Source: Micromonospora fulviviridis (GTDB taxonomy: Bacteria > Actinomycetota > Actinomycetes > Mycobacteriales > Micromonosporaceae). From it: 64,000 bases of DNA. Below are positions 24,615-33,345 of this stretch, piece by piece. The position numbers and the translations under genes were made by a program. Numbering within the stretch: position 1 is the stretch's first letter; each line of letters opens with the position of its first letter. The DNA lies in the NCBI RefSeq assembly GCF_014648395.1, contig NZ_BMRA01000005.1, positions 27,557 through 91,556 of the forward strand, in the 5' to 3' direction. Below the pieces are notes generated by a model that saw nothing but the letters and a program-made list of their open reading frames with translations, ran no database searches and was not told the origin of the DNA.

Positions 24615-25154
24615 TCAGCGCAGGGCGGCTTGGCGTTCGGCGTTGGCCTTCATGCGGGCGGCGCGGTCGATGTCGGCCTGTCGCACCGCGGCGACGGAGC
24701 CGAAGGCGCTGACCGCCTGGTAGTAGGTCCAGGCCAGGCTGTAGCAGGCCGGCCGGACGATGGAGCTGTACGTGGCGCAGACCCGCTTCAGGTCCTCGTA
24801 GAAGGCGCTGTCCAGCCGGGACTTGTTGGCCGCGAAGATGCCCATCGCCTTGTGGTTGCGGTAGCCGAAGTCGTGCCGGTAGCAGGAGAGGCTGAAGTTG
24901 AAGCCGAGCGGGTTGTCCGGGCTCGACGAGCAGTAGTCGGTCGACCAGTCGAAGGCGTACTCGGTCCAGGCGGACTTGTTCAGCCGGGCGGAGTTCCAGG
25001 CGTTGTAACTGGTGGCGCTGGTCTGGGTCCAGCTGGAGAGCACGGCGAGCTTCTGCTCGGTGCTCACCGCGGCGGCGGCGGGGGTGGCCACGCCGATGGC
25101 GGTGAGCAGGGCGATCGTGCCGGCGGCGAGCAGAGTGGCGAGACGTCGGGTCAC
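24615..25154 (-). CDS. Secreted prokaryotic phospholipase A2
   Basis: A 179-residue exported enzyme. The GTG at 25152-25154 follows GGGGAGG by 5 nt and starts a signal peptide (TRRLATLLAAGTIALLTAIG to PAAAA). The mature part contains the prokaryotic PLA2 active-site helix SCYRHDFGYRNHKAMG with the His-Asp dyad, a paired Cys before it (YCSSSPDN) and two more Cys later (VCATY, ACYSLAW), consistent with two disulfides. It should hydrolyse the sn-2 ester of phospholipids outside the cell, probably with Ca2+. Relatives include Streptomyces violaceoruber PLA2. A strong shared terminator lies just past its stop. Confidence 0.9.
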   Translation of the reverse strand: MTRRLATLLAAGTIALLTAIGVATPAAAAVSTEQKLAVLSSWTQTSATSYNAWNSARLNKSAWTEYAFDWSTDYCSSSPDNPLGFNFSLSCYRHDFGYRNHKAMGIFAANKSRLDSAFYEDLKRVCATYSSIVRPACYSLAWTYYQAVSAFGSVAAVRQADIDRAARMKANAERQAALR

Positions 25155-25292
25155 GGGTACCTCCCCGGGGGTGTGGGTCAGATGTCGATGATTTTCGATC
25201 ACCTGCGGAACCGGGGGCGATGGTCCGGGCGACGTGTTGGTGACATACGTCGAAACAGACGAATGCCTTGCCAGCGGGGCGCTCGAGCGTAA

Positions 25293-25308
25293 TACTCGTC
25301 TACGAGTA
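25293..25308. promoter_or_regulatory. Palindromic operator upstream of padR-like gene
   Basis: TACTCGT (25293-25299) and ACGAGTA (25302-25308) form a perfect 7-bp inverted repeat with 2-nt spacing, 22 bp upstream of the GTG start at 25330. PadR regulators usually bind such palindromes in their own promoters, so autoregulation is likely. Confidence 0.6.
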
Positions 25309-25329
25309 ATCGGCGACGAGGAGGCGGCG

Positions 25330-26103
25330 GTGGCGAAGCGACGCCGGGTGGGGAACCTGCTGGCCCTCGCCGTGCTCGCGGCACTGGTCGAGCGGCCCCG
25401 CCACCCCTACGAGATCGCCGCCGTGCTGCGGGCCCGCGGCAAGGACCAGGACATGCCGATCAAGTGGGGCTCGCTCTACACGGTGGTGGCGAACCTGGAG
25501 CGGCACGGCCTCGTGGCGGCGGTGGAGAGCGGCCGGCAGGGGCGGCGCCCCGAGCGCACCGTCTACCGGATCACCGAGGCCGGCCGCGCGGAACTCGTCG
25601 ACTGGACGCGGGAACTGGTCGCCGTCCCGGAGCGGGAGCAACCCCGGTTCGAGGCCGGCCTCTCGGTGCTCGGCGTCCTCAGGCCCGACGAGGCGCTGGA
25701 GCTGCTGCGGCAGCGCCTCGACCGGCTGGAGGCCCAGCTCGCCGCGCAGCGGGCGGCGCTGGCCGGGCACGCCCGTGAGGTGCCCCGGATCTTCCTCATC
25801 GAGGCCGAGTACGACCTCGCCGTCCGGGAGGCCGAGGCGACCTGGGTGCGCGGCCTGCTCGACGAGCTGACGACCGGCGCGCTGCCGGGGCTGGCCGAGT
25901 GGCGGGCCTGGCACGAGACCGGCGCGGTGCCGCCCGAGTGGGCGGACCTGGCGGACCGCGGGACCGAGCCGCACGGAGGCCTGGCGGACCTGGCGGACCG
26001 CGGGACCGAGCCGCACGGAGACCTGGCGGACCTGGCGGACCGCGGGACCGAGCCGCACGGAGACCTGGCGGACCTGGCGGAGAGGGGGACCGAGCCGCAC
26101 TGA
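25330..26103 (+). CDS. PadR-family transcriptional regulator with C-terminal 14-residue repeats
   Basis: A 257-residue regulator. The N-terminal winged helix is typical of PadR (NLLALAVLAALVERPRHPYE, WGSLYTVVANLERHGLVAAV, TVYRITEAGRAELVDW), followed by a Vir-like helical C-domain rich in Leu/Gln. The last ~52 residues are four near-identical 14-residue copies of LADLADRGTEPHGD, a lineage-specific tail not expected in PadR proteins. GTG at 25330 follows GGAGG by 6 nt. The palindrome just upstream suggests autorepression. A methyltransferase gene follows after 163 bp and may be co-regulated. Confidence 0.84.
   Translation: MAKRRRVGNLLALAVLAALVERPRHPYEIAAVLRARGKDQDMPIKWGSLYTVVANLERHGLVAAVESGRQGRRPERTVYRITEAGRAELVDWTRELVAVPEREQPRFEAGLSVLGVLRPDEALELLRQRLDRLEAQLAAQRAALAGHAREVPRIFLIEAEYDLAVREAEATWVRGLLDELTTGALPGLAEWRAWHETGAVPPEWADLADRGTEPHGGLADLADRGTEPHGDLADLADRGTEPHGDLADLAERGTEPH
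25942..26100 (+). repeat. 42-bp coding tandem repeat (about 4 copies)
   Basis: The 3' end of the padR-like gene consists of a 42-bp unit (CTGGCGGACCTGGCGGACCG continuing to GAGAC) repeated about four times with very few differences; the last copy is the most diverged. The unit length is a multiple of three, so copy-number change keeps the frame. Near-identity indicates recent expansion. Confidence 0.85.
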
Positions 26104-26266
26104 CAGTGGACCCCGGCGGGGTGCGGGAACACCACCGCCGGGGCCCTGACCTGCGAACCGAGACCGCGGGAACGGCAACCCGGCCGCAAGGTGGCAACCG
26201 CAACGATAACCGGGCTCCCGTCCCCGGGTCGGTTCGTGCCCGCACGACCCGAGACCGGAGGAAGAG

Positions 26267-26953
26267 ATGAGCACGAAGGACCTACGTGCGCCCAAGCGCA
26301 AGCTGCTGCCCGAGATGGAGGGGCGGACCGCCCGCTGGTACGCCCGCAACCGCGGCTCCGCCGCGCAACTGGCCGAGTACCGGCGGCAGGCCGCCCGGCT
26401 GGCCGAGGGGCTGCCGCCCGGGGCGGCGGTGCTGGAGGTGGCGCCCGGCCCCGGCTACCTGGCGATCGAGCTGGCCCGGCTGGGGGCGTACCGGATCACC
26501 GGGCTGGACGTCAGCCACACGTTCGTGGAGCTGGCGGGGGAGGCCGCCCGGCGCGCCGGCGTCGAGGTGACCTTCCGCCAGGGCGACGTGCACGAGCTGC
26601 CGTTCCCGGCGGACTCGTTCGACCTGGTGGTCTGCCAGGCCGCGTTCAAGAACTTCGTCCGCCCCGTGCGGGCGCTGGACGAGCTGCACCGGGTGCTCCG
26701 GCCGGGCGGCCGGGCGGTGATCCACGACCTGCGGGCGGACGCCACTCCGGCGGACATCGAGCGGGAGGTGGCCCGGATGGGGCTGGGTGGGCTGGACGCC
26801 TTCTGGACCCGCTCCGCGCTGCGGATGCTGCGGCGGCGGGCGGTCACCGCCGACGCCTTCGCCCGGCTCGCCGGGGCGAGCGCCTTCGGCGGCGCCGAGG
26901 TGGACCGGGACGGGCTGGTCGGGCTGGAGGTGCGGCTGCGCAAGGCCGCCTGA
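26267..26953 (+). CDS. Class I SAM-dependent methyltransferase
   Basis: A 228-residue methyltransferase. Motif I is VLEVAPGPGYLAIELARLG near residue 50, the acidic residue after strand 2 is in ITGLDVSHTFVEL, and ELPFPADSFDLVVCQAAFKN and LHRVLRPGGRAVIHDLRA are the later motifs, as in UbiE/Methyltransf_11 proteins. The start has a close GAGGAAGAG ribosome site. It follows the PadR gene, with which it could share control. The substrate is not evident; small molecules are usual for this group. A 14-bp hairpin terminates the unit. Confidence 0.82.
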   Translation: MSTKDLRAPKRKLLPEMEGRTARWYARNRGSAAQLAEYRRQAARLAEGLPPGAAVLEVAPGPGYLAIELARLGAYRITGLDVSHTFVELAGEAARRAGVEVTFRQGDVHELPFPADSFDLVVCQAAFKNFVRPVRALDELHRVLRPGGRAVIHDLRADATPADIEREVARMGLGGLDAFWTRSALRMLRRRAVTADAFARLAGASAFGGAEVDRDGLVGLEVRLRKAA

Positions 26954-26959
26954 GACGCC

Positions 26960-26991
26960 GGGACGCCCGGGGCGGGTGCCCCGGGCGTCCC
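26960..26991. terminator. 14-bp perfect GC-rich hairpin
   Basis: GGGACGCCCGGGGC (26960-26973) pairs with GCCCCGGGCGTCCC (26978-26991) around a GGGT loop, between convergent genes ending at 26953 and 27009. It is likely bidirectional. Confidence 0.78.
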
Positions 26992-27008
26992 CTGTCGTGC
27001 GGGTCAGG

Positions 27009-28667
27009 TCAGCGCACGAAGTGCGGCGGGCTGACCGGGCCTTCGTTCCAGACCCGGTCCAGCGCGGTCACGTAGTAGGTGTGCGCGCCGTCCGTCGCGG
27101 TGGTGTCCACCCAGGACTGCACGCCGCCGTCCGTGCCGCGGACGGTGGCGACCAGGTGGGACGCGTCGGCGAAGTCGCAGCGGTCGGCCAGGCCGACGCC
27201 GTCGAACCGGTAGATCGCGTACGCGGTGGCCTCGCCGAACGGGCCCTGGCCGTCGGCCGGCTGCCGCCAGCTCAGGCGCACCCCGTCGTCCTGCCGCTCG
27301 GCGCGGGTGACCACCGGGGGAAGCAGCGGCTTGGCGGGCAGCTGCGACATGGTCGGCACCAGCGCCGGGCGCGAGTAGTGCTCGGCCGCGTAGATGTCGG
27401 TGGCGCCGAGCCGGTTCGCCCGCACCTGCACCGCGGAGAAGTGCACGTTGCCGAGCACCTCCGGGTACGACCGGTTGAGCGTCAGGTGGTTCGACAGCTC
27501 CCGCGGGTTCATCCAGAACGAGCCGTACGCCGGGTCGCCGCTCTTGTAGTCGGCCTGCCCGATGTAGAGCTGCACGTTCGTGCCGCGCACGGTCTCCGCC
27601 CACCACGGCACGAGCCGGGCGTAGTCGGCGGCCGGGTACTGGCCGATGTACCAGTAGAGCTGCGGCACCACGTAGTCGATCCACTCCTCCTTGACCCACT
27701 TGCGGGTGTCGGCGGAGATGATGTCGTACGACTGCGAGCCGGTGGTGTCCGAGCCGTTCGGGTCCGCCGACTTGTTGCGCCAGATGCCGAACGGGCTGAC
27801 CCCGAACTTCACCCACGGCTTCGCCGCCTTGATCTTGCCGTTCATCTCCTGGATCAGCAGGTTGATGTTGTCCCGCCGCCAGTCGGCCTTGTCGGTGAAG
27901 CCCCGGTTGTACGCCGCGAAGGTGGCGTCGTCCGGCACCTGCCAGGTGCCGCTCGGGTACGGGTAGAAGTAGTCGTCGAAGTGCACGCCGTCGATGTCGT
28001 ACCGGTTGACCGCGTCCATCATCGCGGTCTGCACGAACTCGCGGACCTCGGGGATGCCGGGGTTGTAGTAGAGCCGACTGCCGGCGACGCCGGCCGGCGG
28101 GTAGGCGAACACCCAGTCCGGGTGCTGCCGGGCCGGGCTGTTCGGCGCCAGCTTCGACAGGTCGGCGCCGGCGCCGCCCGGGGCGGGCATGGAGACCCGG
28201 TACGGGTTGAACCAGGCGTGGAACTCCAGGTTCCGCTTGTGGGACTCCGCGACGAGGAAGGCCAGCGGGTCCCAGCCGGGGTCCTTGCCGCGGACGCCGG
28301 TGAGGTACTCCGACCACGGCTCGTAGGGCGACGGCCAGAACGCGTCGGCGGTCGGCCGGACCTGGACCACGACGGCGTTGTGGTTGAGCTTCTGGGCCAG
28401 GTCGAGCCAGGCCAGGTACTCGGCCTTCTGCTTGGCGACCTGGTCCGGGGCGGTCCAGGAGTCCTTGGTGGGCCAGTCGATGTTCGTCACCGAGGCGATC
28501 CACATGGCCCGGAACTGCCGCTTGGGAACGGCCGGGTCGGTGACGCAGGTGGTCGCGGTGGAATCGGTCGCCGTGTCGCTCTCCGCGGCGCTCGCGGGGG
28601 TGCCGGCGACGAGCGCGCCGAGCAGCGCCACGGCCAGCCCGGCGGCTCTGAGCCGAGTTGCCTTCAT
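27009..28667 (-). CDS. Secreted GHL10-type glycoside hydrolase (DUF187)
   Basis: A 552-residue exported protein. The signal peptide is MKATRLRAAGLAVALLGALV to ASA. The TIM-barrel GHL10 core spans residues ~45-410, with FRAMWIASVTNIDWPTK, NAVVVQVRPTADAFWPS, NLEFHAWFNPYRV, YDIDGVHFDDYFYPYPSG (the conserved Asp pair) and VKFGVSPFGIWR. The C-terminus (~440-550) is a fibronectin-III-like domain (VRLSWRQPADGQGPFGEATA). GHL10 relatives such as E. coli DigH cut denuded peptidoglycan glycan strands, so a role in wall turnover is the best guess. AAGGGA lies 10 nt before the ATG. Confidence 0.85.
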   Translation of the reverse strand: MKATRLRAAGLAVALLGALVAGTPASAAESDTATDSTATTCVTDPAVPKRQFRAMWIASVTNIDWPTKDSWTAPDQVAKQKAEYLAWLDLAQKLNHNAVVVQVRPTADAFWPSPYEPWSEYLTGVRGKDPGWDPLAFLVAESHKRNLEFHAWFNPYRVSMPAPGGAGADLSKLAPNSPARQHPDWVFAYPPAGVAGSRLYYNPGIPEVREFVQTAMMDAVNRYDIDGVHFDDYFYPYPSGTWQVPDDATFAAYNRGFTDKADWRRDNINLLIQEMNGKIKAAKPWVKFGVSPFGIWRNKSADPNGSDTTGSQSYDIISADTRKWVKEEWIDYVVPQLYWYIGQYPAADYARLVPWWAETVRGTNVQLYIGQADYKSGDPAYGSFWMNPRELSNHLTLNRSYPEVLGNVHFSAVQVRANRLGATDIYAAEHYSRPALVPTMSQLPAKPLLPPVVTRAERQDDGVRLSWRQPADGQGPFGEATAYAIYRFDGVGLADRCDFADASHLVATVRGTDGGVQSWVDTTATDGAHTYYVTALDRVWNEGPVSPPHFVR

Positions 28668-28749
28668 GCGGTGCGGTCCCTTCGTTGGGGCTCCCGGGGG
28701 CGGTGTCGGGTGGCGGAGGACGCTCGGTGCATCCGGCAAGATTCGCCGC

Positions 28750-28778
28750 AGAGTATCCATCGCCGGTAGAAAACTTTC
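28750..28778 (-). promoter_or_regulatory. Possible promoter with GAAA/TTTC dyad
   Basis: On the minus strand a GAAA..TTTC dyad (28769-28778) lies upstream of TACTCT (28755-28750), a possible -10, about 83 nt before the start of the secreted hydrolase gene. GAAAxTTTC-type dyads are reported upstream of Streptomyces xylanase genes, but that match is loose. The rest of the 304-bp divergent region (28668-28971) shows no gene. Confidence 0.28.
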
Positions 28779-28971
28779 ATCAATCCGCAGGCGGCGCAAG
28801 ACCTCCGGGCGGATCGATGCGCAGGTCGGGCCGAACGTCCGAGGGTGACTCGGCACACACCCCGATCCGTGACGTTCCCGACACGGGCCGTACCGGATTA
28901 CCGGGCCCGGGCCCTGGGTAGCTTGGCCGGTCACGGACCGCCACGGTGGTGGTCGCACGGTGGAGGTGATC

Positions 28972-30465
28972 ATGTCCGTCCTGCGGACCAAACCGATCGG
29001 GGACGTGCTCGCCCAGGGTGAGGCCGACGGTGAGGACGGCCGGCCCGGGCTGCGCCGCCGGCTCGGCTCGATCGACCTGATGGGCTTCGGGATCGGCATC
29101 GTGATCGGCACCGGCATCTTCACGCTGACCGGCATCGAGGCGAAGAACCACGCCGGGCCCGGCGTGGTGATCTCGTTCGCCATCGCCGGCGTGGTCGCGC
29201 TGCTCGCCGCGCTCTGCTACGCCGAACTGGCGTCCAGCGTGCCGACCGCCGGCAGCGCCTACACCTACGCGTACGCGACGATGGGCGAGATCGTCGCCTG
29301 GATCATCGGCTGGGACCTGCTGCTGGAGTTCGCGCTCGGCTCGGCCGTGGTCGCCCGGGGCTGGTCCGGCTACCTGGCCTCGTTGCTCAACCTGCCCAGC
29401 GCCTGGTTCGCCGAGGAGGGCAGCGTGGTCAACCTCGGCGCCATCGCGATCGTGCTGATCCTGGGCGCCGTCGGCATCGTCGGCATCCGCGAGTCCGCCC
29501 GGGTGACCAACCTGCTGGTCCTGGTCAAGGTCGCCATCTGTGTCTTCATCGTGGTCGCCGGGTTGTTCTTCGTGAAGGCCACCAACCTCAGCCCGTTCAT
29601 CCCGTCGAGCGAGATGGCCGGCGCGGGCGAGGACGGCATCCGGCAGCCGGTCACCCAGGCCGTCTTCGGGCTGGAGCCGTCCGTCTTCGGCTTCGCCGGG
29701 GTGCTCACCGCCGCCGCGGTGGTGTTCTTCGCGTACACCGGCTTCGAGGCCGTGGCGAACCTCGGTGAGGAGACCCGCAAGCCCCGCCGCGACCTGCCCC
29801 TGGGCCTGCTCGGCACGCTGGGCGTCTCCACCGTGCTGTACATCGGCGTCTCGCTGGTGGTGGTCGGCATGGTGCGCTACACCGACATCGACGAGGGCGC
29901 CCCGATCGCCTCGGCCTTCGAGGCGGTCGGCGCCGGCTGGGCGGCCGTCCTGGTCTCCATCGCCGCCGTCGCCGGCCTGACCAGCGTCATCCTGGTCGAC
30001 CTGGTGGCCATGGGCCGGATCGGCTTCGCCATCGCCCGGGACGGGCTGATCCCGCCGTCGATCGCCAAGATCCACCCGCGCTGGGGCACCCCGTACCGGA
30101 TCTCCGCGATCATGACCGTCGGTGTGGCCCTGCTCGCGGGCTTCCTGCCGCTCTCCGCACTGGCCGACCTGGTCAGCATCGGCGCGCTCTGCGCGTTCGT
30201 GCTGGTCTCGGTCGCGGTGCCGATCCTGCGCCGGCGGCGCCCCGAGCTGGAGCGGCCGTTCAAGGTGCCGTTCTCGCCGGTGCTGCCGATCGTGTCCGCG
30301 CTGGCCTGCCTCTACCTGATGCTCAACCTGTCGGTGGAGACCTGGCTCCGGTTCCTCGCCTGGATGCTTCTCGGCGCGATCATCTACTTCGGCTACGGCC
30401 ACCGGAAGAACCGCCTGGCCCGCCGCGAGCAGCGGCGGAACCCGGAGCCGGCCGTGACGAGCTGA
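28972..30465 (+). CDS. APC-superfamily amino acid permease
   Basis: A 497-residue membrane transporter with about 12-13 hydrophobic segments. The first helix carries the substrate/Na+ site pattern GFGIGIVIGTGIFTLTGIEA, followed by NHAGPGVVISFAIAG and ELASSVPTAGSAYTYAYATMG; FFAYTGFEAVANLGEE lies in helix 6. These are hallmarks of the cationic amino-acid-transporter/YfnA-like branch. The ATG at 28972 is preceded by GGAGGTGATC, a 10-nt match to the 16S anti-SD sequence, so strong translation is expected. The open frame begins 12 bp earlier, but that GTG lies inside the ribosome site. A 17-bp hairpin follows the stop. Confidence 0.88.
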   Translation: MSVLRTKPIGDVLAQGEADGEDGRPGLRRRLGSIDLMGFGIGIVIGTGIFTLTGIEAKNHAGPGVVISFAIAGVVALLAALCYAELASSVPTAGSAYTYAYATMGEIVAWIIGWDLLLEFALGSAVVARGWSGYLASLLNLPSAWFAEEGSVVNLGAIAIVLILGAVGIVGIRESARVTNLLVLVKVAICVFIVVAGLFFVKATNLSPFIPSSEMAGAGEDGIRQPVTQAVFGLEPSVFGFAGVLTAAAVVFFAYTGFEAVANLGEETRKPRRDLPLGLLGTLGVSTVLYIGVSLVVVGMVRYTDIDEGAPIASAFEAVGAGWAAVLVSIAAVAGLTSVILVDLVAMGRIGFAIARDGLIPPSIAKIHPRWGTPYRISAIMTVGVALLAGFLPLSALADLVSIGALCAFVLVSVAVPILRRRRPELERPFKVPFSPVLPIVSALACLYLMLNLSVETWLRFLAWMLLGAIIYFGYGHRKNRLARREQRRNPEPAVTS

Positions 30466-30479
30466 CCGAGAACCGGAGA

Positions 30480-30520
30480 CGACATCGCGGTATCCCGGCA
30501 CCGGGGATACCGCGATGTCG
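30480..30520. terminator. 17-bp perfect hairpin terminator
   Basis: CGACATCGCGGTATCCC (30480-30496) pairs with GGGATACCGCGATGTCG (30504-30520) around a 7-nt loop, between the convergent permease (stop 30465) and GH43 (stop 30532) genes. Confidence 0.8.
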
Positions 30521-30531
30521 CGTCTTCCGGC

Positions 30532-31545
30532 TCAGGGGCGCGGCTGGGCCTCCGCCGTCGGACCCTTCACCACGGGCCGGCCGTCGGTCCAGACCACCTC
30601 GTCGAGCCAGACCTGGCGGCCCGGGTCGGTGCTGCCCTCCTGCCCCGGCGGCCAGGCGTGGTACAGCAGCCAGGTGCGGCCGTCCTTCTCGACCATCGAG
30701 GCGTGCCCCGGGCCGGAGGCGACCGCGTTCGACTTCAGGATCGGGTTCTCCGCGGCCTTCACGCACGGCCCGGTGGGGCTCTCGCAGACCGCGTAGCCCT
30801 CGGCGTAGGTGTCCCGGTCGTAGGCGTTGGCGGCGAAGAAGAGCAGCAGCTTCCCGTCGTGCCGGTGGAAGAACGGCCCCTCGACGAGCGTGCCCTCCCA
30901 GGGCTCGGTCTGCTTGAGCAGCTTCGCCGGCGTGCCGGCCAGCCGCAGCCCGTCCGGCGAGAGGCGCTGCGACCAGAGCCAGGTGTCCACCCCGATGGCG
31001 TTGCCGTCGTTCTTCCAGAGCAGCCAGAGGCTGCCGTCGGTGTCCCGGTACGGGCTGGCGTCGATCGAGCCGCCCAGCTCCGCCTGGCAGACCAGCGGCC
31101 CCTCCGCGTCGTCCCGGTACGGCCCGAGCGGGGTGGTCGCCACCGCCCGGCCGAGGCACTGCCGGCCGGAGGCCCGGTCGGCCACCGTGTAGTAGAGGAC
31201 GAACCGGTCCGGGGCGAGTTGGATGACCTCCGGCGCCCAGGTCTTCCCGGCGTCGGCCCAGGCCGGCAGTTCCGGCAGGGCGTCGCCGGCCTCGGTCCAC
31301 CCGACCAGGTCGGGCGAGGTGAGCACCGGGACGTTCCGGCCGCCCGAGTTGGTGTGGAACAGGTACCAGGTCTCGCCGACGCGGATCGCCTGCGGGTCGG
31401 GGGCGTCGCTGCGGACGACCGGGTTGGTGAACACGCGCGCGTCCTCCGGCGTACTCGATGGGGTTTCTCCGCTGCCGCAACCGGCGACGAGCAGCGCGGC
31501 GGTCAGGGCCGCCGCGCCGCGTCGCCGGATCCGCCGGTCGATCAT
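30532..31545 (-). CDS. GH43-family lipoprotein glycosidase (arabinanase-like)
   Basis: A 337-residue lipoprotein. The N-terminus has a lipobox (ALLVAGCGSG), then a five-bladed propeller of glycoside hydrolase family 43. The general-base Asp is in VVRSDAPDPQAIRVG, the pKa-modulating Asp in LGGSIDASPYRDTDG, and the general-acid Glu in TLVEGPFFHRHDG. The GPGHASMV motif near residue 285 is typical of arabinanases/arabinofuranosidases. It is last in the operon with GH51 and the sugar ABC transporter, its ATG overlapping the permease stop by 4 bp. Outside the membrane it would trim arabinan or arabinoxylan to oligosaccharides for import. Confidence 0.87.
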   Translation of the reverse strand: MIDRRIRRRGAAALTAALLVAGCGSGETPSSTPEDARVFTNPVVRSDAPDPQAIRVGETWYLFHTNSGGRNVPVLTSPDLVGWTEAGDALPELPAWADAGKTWAPEVIQLAPDRFVLYYTVADRASGRQCLGRAVATTPLGPYRDDAEGPLVCQAELGGSIDASPYRDTDGSLWLLWKNDGNAIGVDTWLWSQRLSPDGLRLAGTPAKLLKQTEPWEGTLVEGPFFHRHDGKLLLFFAANAYDRDTYAEGYAVCESPTGPCVKAAENPILKSNAVASGPGHASMVEKDGRTWLLYHAWPPGQEGSTDPGRQVWLDEVVWTDGRPVVKGPTAEAQPRP

Positions 31546-32366
31546 CCCTTCAGGCCGCTGCGGGACACGCCCTGGATGATGTGCCGCTGGGCGAGCACGA
31601 ACAGGATCAGCACCGGCAGGCTCGCCAGCACCGCCCCCGCCATGATCACCGGATAGTCGGTGACGTAGGCGCCCTGGAGCAGGCCCAGGCCGGCCGGCAG
31701 GGTCAGCCGCTCCGGGCTGAACAGCACGTAGACCGGCCACAGGAAGTCGTTCCAGTTGGCCAGGAACGACAGCACCGCCAGGGTGGCCAGCGCCGGCTTC
31801 GACAGCGGCAGCAGCACGCGGGTGAAGACCTGCCAATGGTTCGCGCCGTCCAGCACGGCCGCCTCCTCCAGCTCGGCCGGGATGGAGAGGAAGAACTGGC
31901 GCAGGAAGAAGACCCCGAACGCGCTCGCCGCGCCGGGCACGACCACCACCGTCAGGGTGTCGAGCCAGCCCAGCCGGTCGGCGATGATGAAGTTCGGGAT
32001 GATCAGCGAGGTGGGCGGCAGGAACAGCGTCCCGACGATCAGCGCGAAGCTCAGCTTCCGGCCGCGGAACCGCAGCCGGGCCAGGGCGTACCCGGCCATC
32101 GACGCGGTGACCAGCACCAGCAGCGTGTGCAGGCTGGCGGCGAGCATGCTGTTGACGAACCAGCGCAGCACCGGGTTGGCGGTGTTGTTGACGATCTGGT
32201 CATAGCCGTAGGTGGAGAACGGGTCCGGCAGCCAGCTCGGCGGATCCTGCTGCGCGTCGTCGTACGTCTTCAGCGAGGTCAGGGTCATCCAGACCAGCGG
32301 GGTCACGAACACCGCGGTGATCAGGACCAGCGCGGTGTAGCGCACGGCCCGACGCACGTTCGTCAT
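31542..32366 (-). CDS. Carbohydrate ABC transporter permease (MalG type)
   Basis: A 274-residue inner-membrane subunit with six predicted helices. The EAA cytoplasmic loop that contacts the ATPase is LEEAAVLDGANHWQVFTRVL near residue 175. It pairs with the MalF-type permease encoded 10 bp upstream. The start is ATG at 32366; the GH43 gene overlaps the stop. No ATP-binding gene is in this operon, so a shared MsiK/UgpC-type ATPase encoded elsewhere is expected, as in Streptomyces. Confidence 0.9.
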   Translation of the reverse strand: MTNVRRAVRYTALVLITAVFVTPLVWMTLTSLKTYDDAQQDPPSWLPDPFSTYGYDQIVNNTANPVLRWFVNSMLAASLHTLLVLVTASMAGYALARLRFRGRKLSFALIVGTLFLPPTSLIIPNFIIADRLGWLDTLTVVVVPGAASAFGVFFLRQFFLSIPAELEEAAVLDGANHWQVFTRVLLPLSKPALATLAVLSFLANWNDFLWPVYVLFSPERLTLPAGLGLLQGAYVTDYPVIMAGAVLASLPVLILFVLAQRHIIQGVSRSGLKG

Positions 32367-32376
32367 GGTCGTCCCC

Positions 32377-33339
32377 TCAGTCTTCCCGGTAACGGAACAG
32401 CCGGAAGTTGACGATGCTGACCACCGCCAGCAGCAGCGCGAAGAGCACGCTCATCGCGGACGCCTGACCGACGTCGTAGTTGCGCAGTCCCTCGTCGACG
32501 ATCCGCCAGACCACCGTCCGGGTCTGCTCGCCCGGCGCGCCCTGCGTGATCAGGAAGGACTGCCCGAAGACGTTCGCCGACGCGAGGATCGTCGTGGTGA
32601 GCACGAAGATCAGCACCGGGCGCAGCCCGGGGAGGGTGACGTGGCGGAACCGGTCCCACGCGCTCGCGCCGTCGACCCGCGCGGCCTCGTACAGCTCGGC
32701 CGGGATGTCCTGGAGGCCGGCCAGGTAGATCACCGCGTTGAAGCCGCAGGTCCACCAGACCGTGACGCCGACCAGGGAGACCCAGGCCCACGGCACGTCG
32801 GTCACCCAGGGGGTGTCCGCGGGCAGCCCGACCGCCCCGAGCAGCCGGTTCACCATGCCGAGGTTCGCGTCCAGCAGGAAGCGCCAGAGCAGGCCGATCA
32901 CCGCGACGCCGAGCACGTACGGGGCGAAGAAGGCGGCCCGGAAGAACGTCCGACCGGGGAACTTCTCGTTCAGCAGCAGGGCCAGGCCCAGCGGGACCAC
33001 CACGAGCAGCGGCACCGACAGCACCGTGAAGATCGCCGTCGCCCGGACGCTGGACCACCAGTCCGCGTAGTCGGCCGAGTCACTGGAGAACAGATCCCGG
33101 TAGTTCTCCAGCCCGATGAACGGCCGGTTCGGCAGCTGGAGGTCCCACTGGTGCAGGCTGATCCAGACCCCGAACAGGATCGGCGCCAGCCCGAAGACCA
33201 GGAAGAGAACCAGGTACGGCGCGAGGAAGAGGTAGGGCGTCGCCCGGTGCCCGCGTTCCGTCACGCCCCGGCGGCGGGGCCGGCCCGCCGGGGGCGGCGC
33301 GTCACCACGCGCCGCCCCGACCTCGATCACGTCCGCCAC
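32377..33339 (-). CDS. Carbohydrate ABC transporter permease (MalF type)
   Basis: A 320-residue permease subunit with an Arg/Pro-rich cytoplasmic N-terminus and six predicted helices beginning at TPYLFLAPYLVLFLVFGLAP. The EAA loop is YEAARVDGASAWDRFRHVTL near residue 215. The GTG start lies 6 bp after the binding-protein stop, so these genes are tightly linked. With the MalG-type partner it forms the channel for the imported arabino-oligosaccharide. Sugar identity is inferred from the flanking GH51 and GH43 genes. Confidence 0.9.
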   Translation of the reverse strand: MADVIEVGAARGDAPPPAGRPRRRGVTERGHRATPYLFLAPYLVLFLVFGLAPILFGVWISLHQWDLQLPNRPFIGLENYRDLFSSDSADYADWWSSVRATAIFTVLSVPLLVVVPLGLALLLNEKFPGRTFFRAAFFAPYVLGVAVIGLLWRFLLDANLGMVNRLLGAVGLPADTPWVTDVPWAWVSLVGVTVWWTCGFNAVIYLAGLQDIPAELYEAARVDGASAWDRFRHVTLPGLRPVLIFVLTTTILASANVFGQSFLITQGAPGEQTRTVVWRIVDEGLRNYDVGQASAMSVLFALLLAVVSIVNFRLFRYRED

Positions 33340-33345
33340 CGCGGA

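Noticed and set aside
25942..26100. CRISPR-like array from the 42-bp repeats
   Set aside because: The units are contiguous and in frame within a gene, with no spacers. The 61436-61610 repeats are rejected for the same reason.
28960..28972. Upstream GTG start of the amino-acid permease
   Set aside because: It lies in the ribosome-site region; ATG 28972 is perfectly spaced from GGAGGTGATC.
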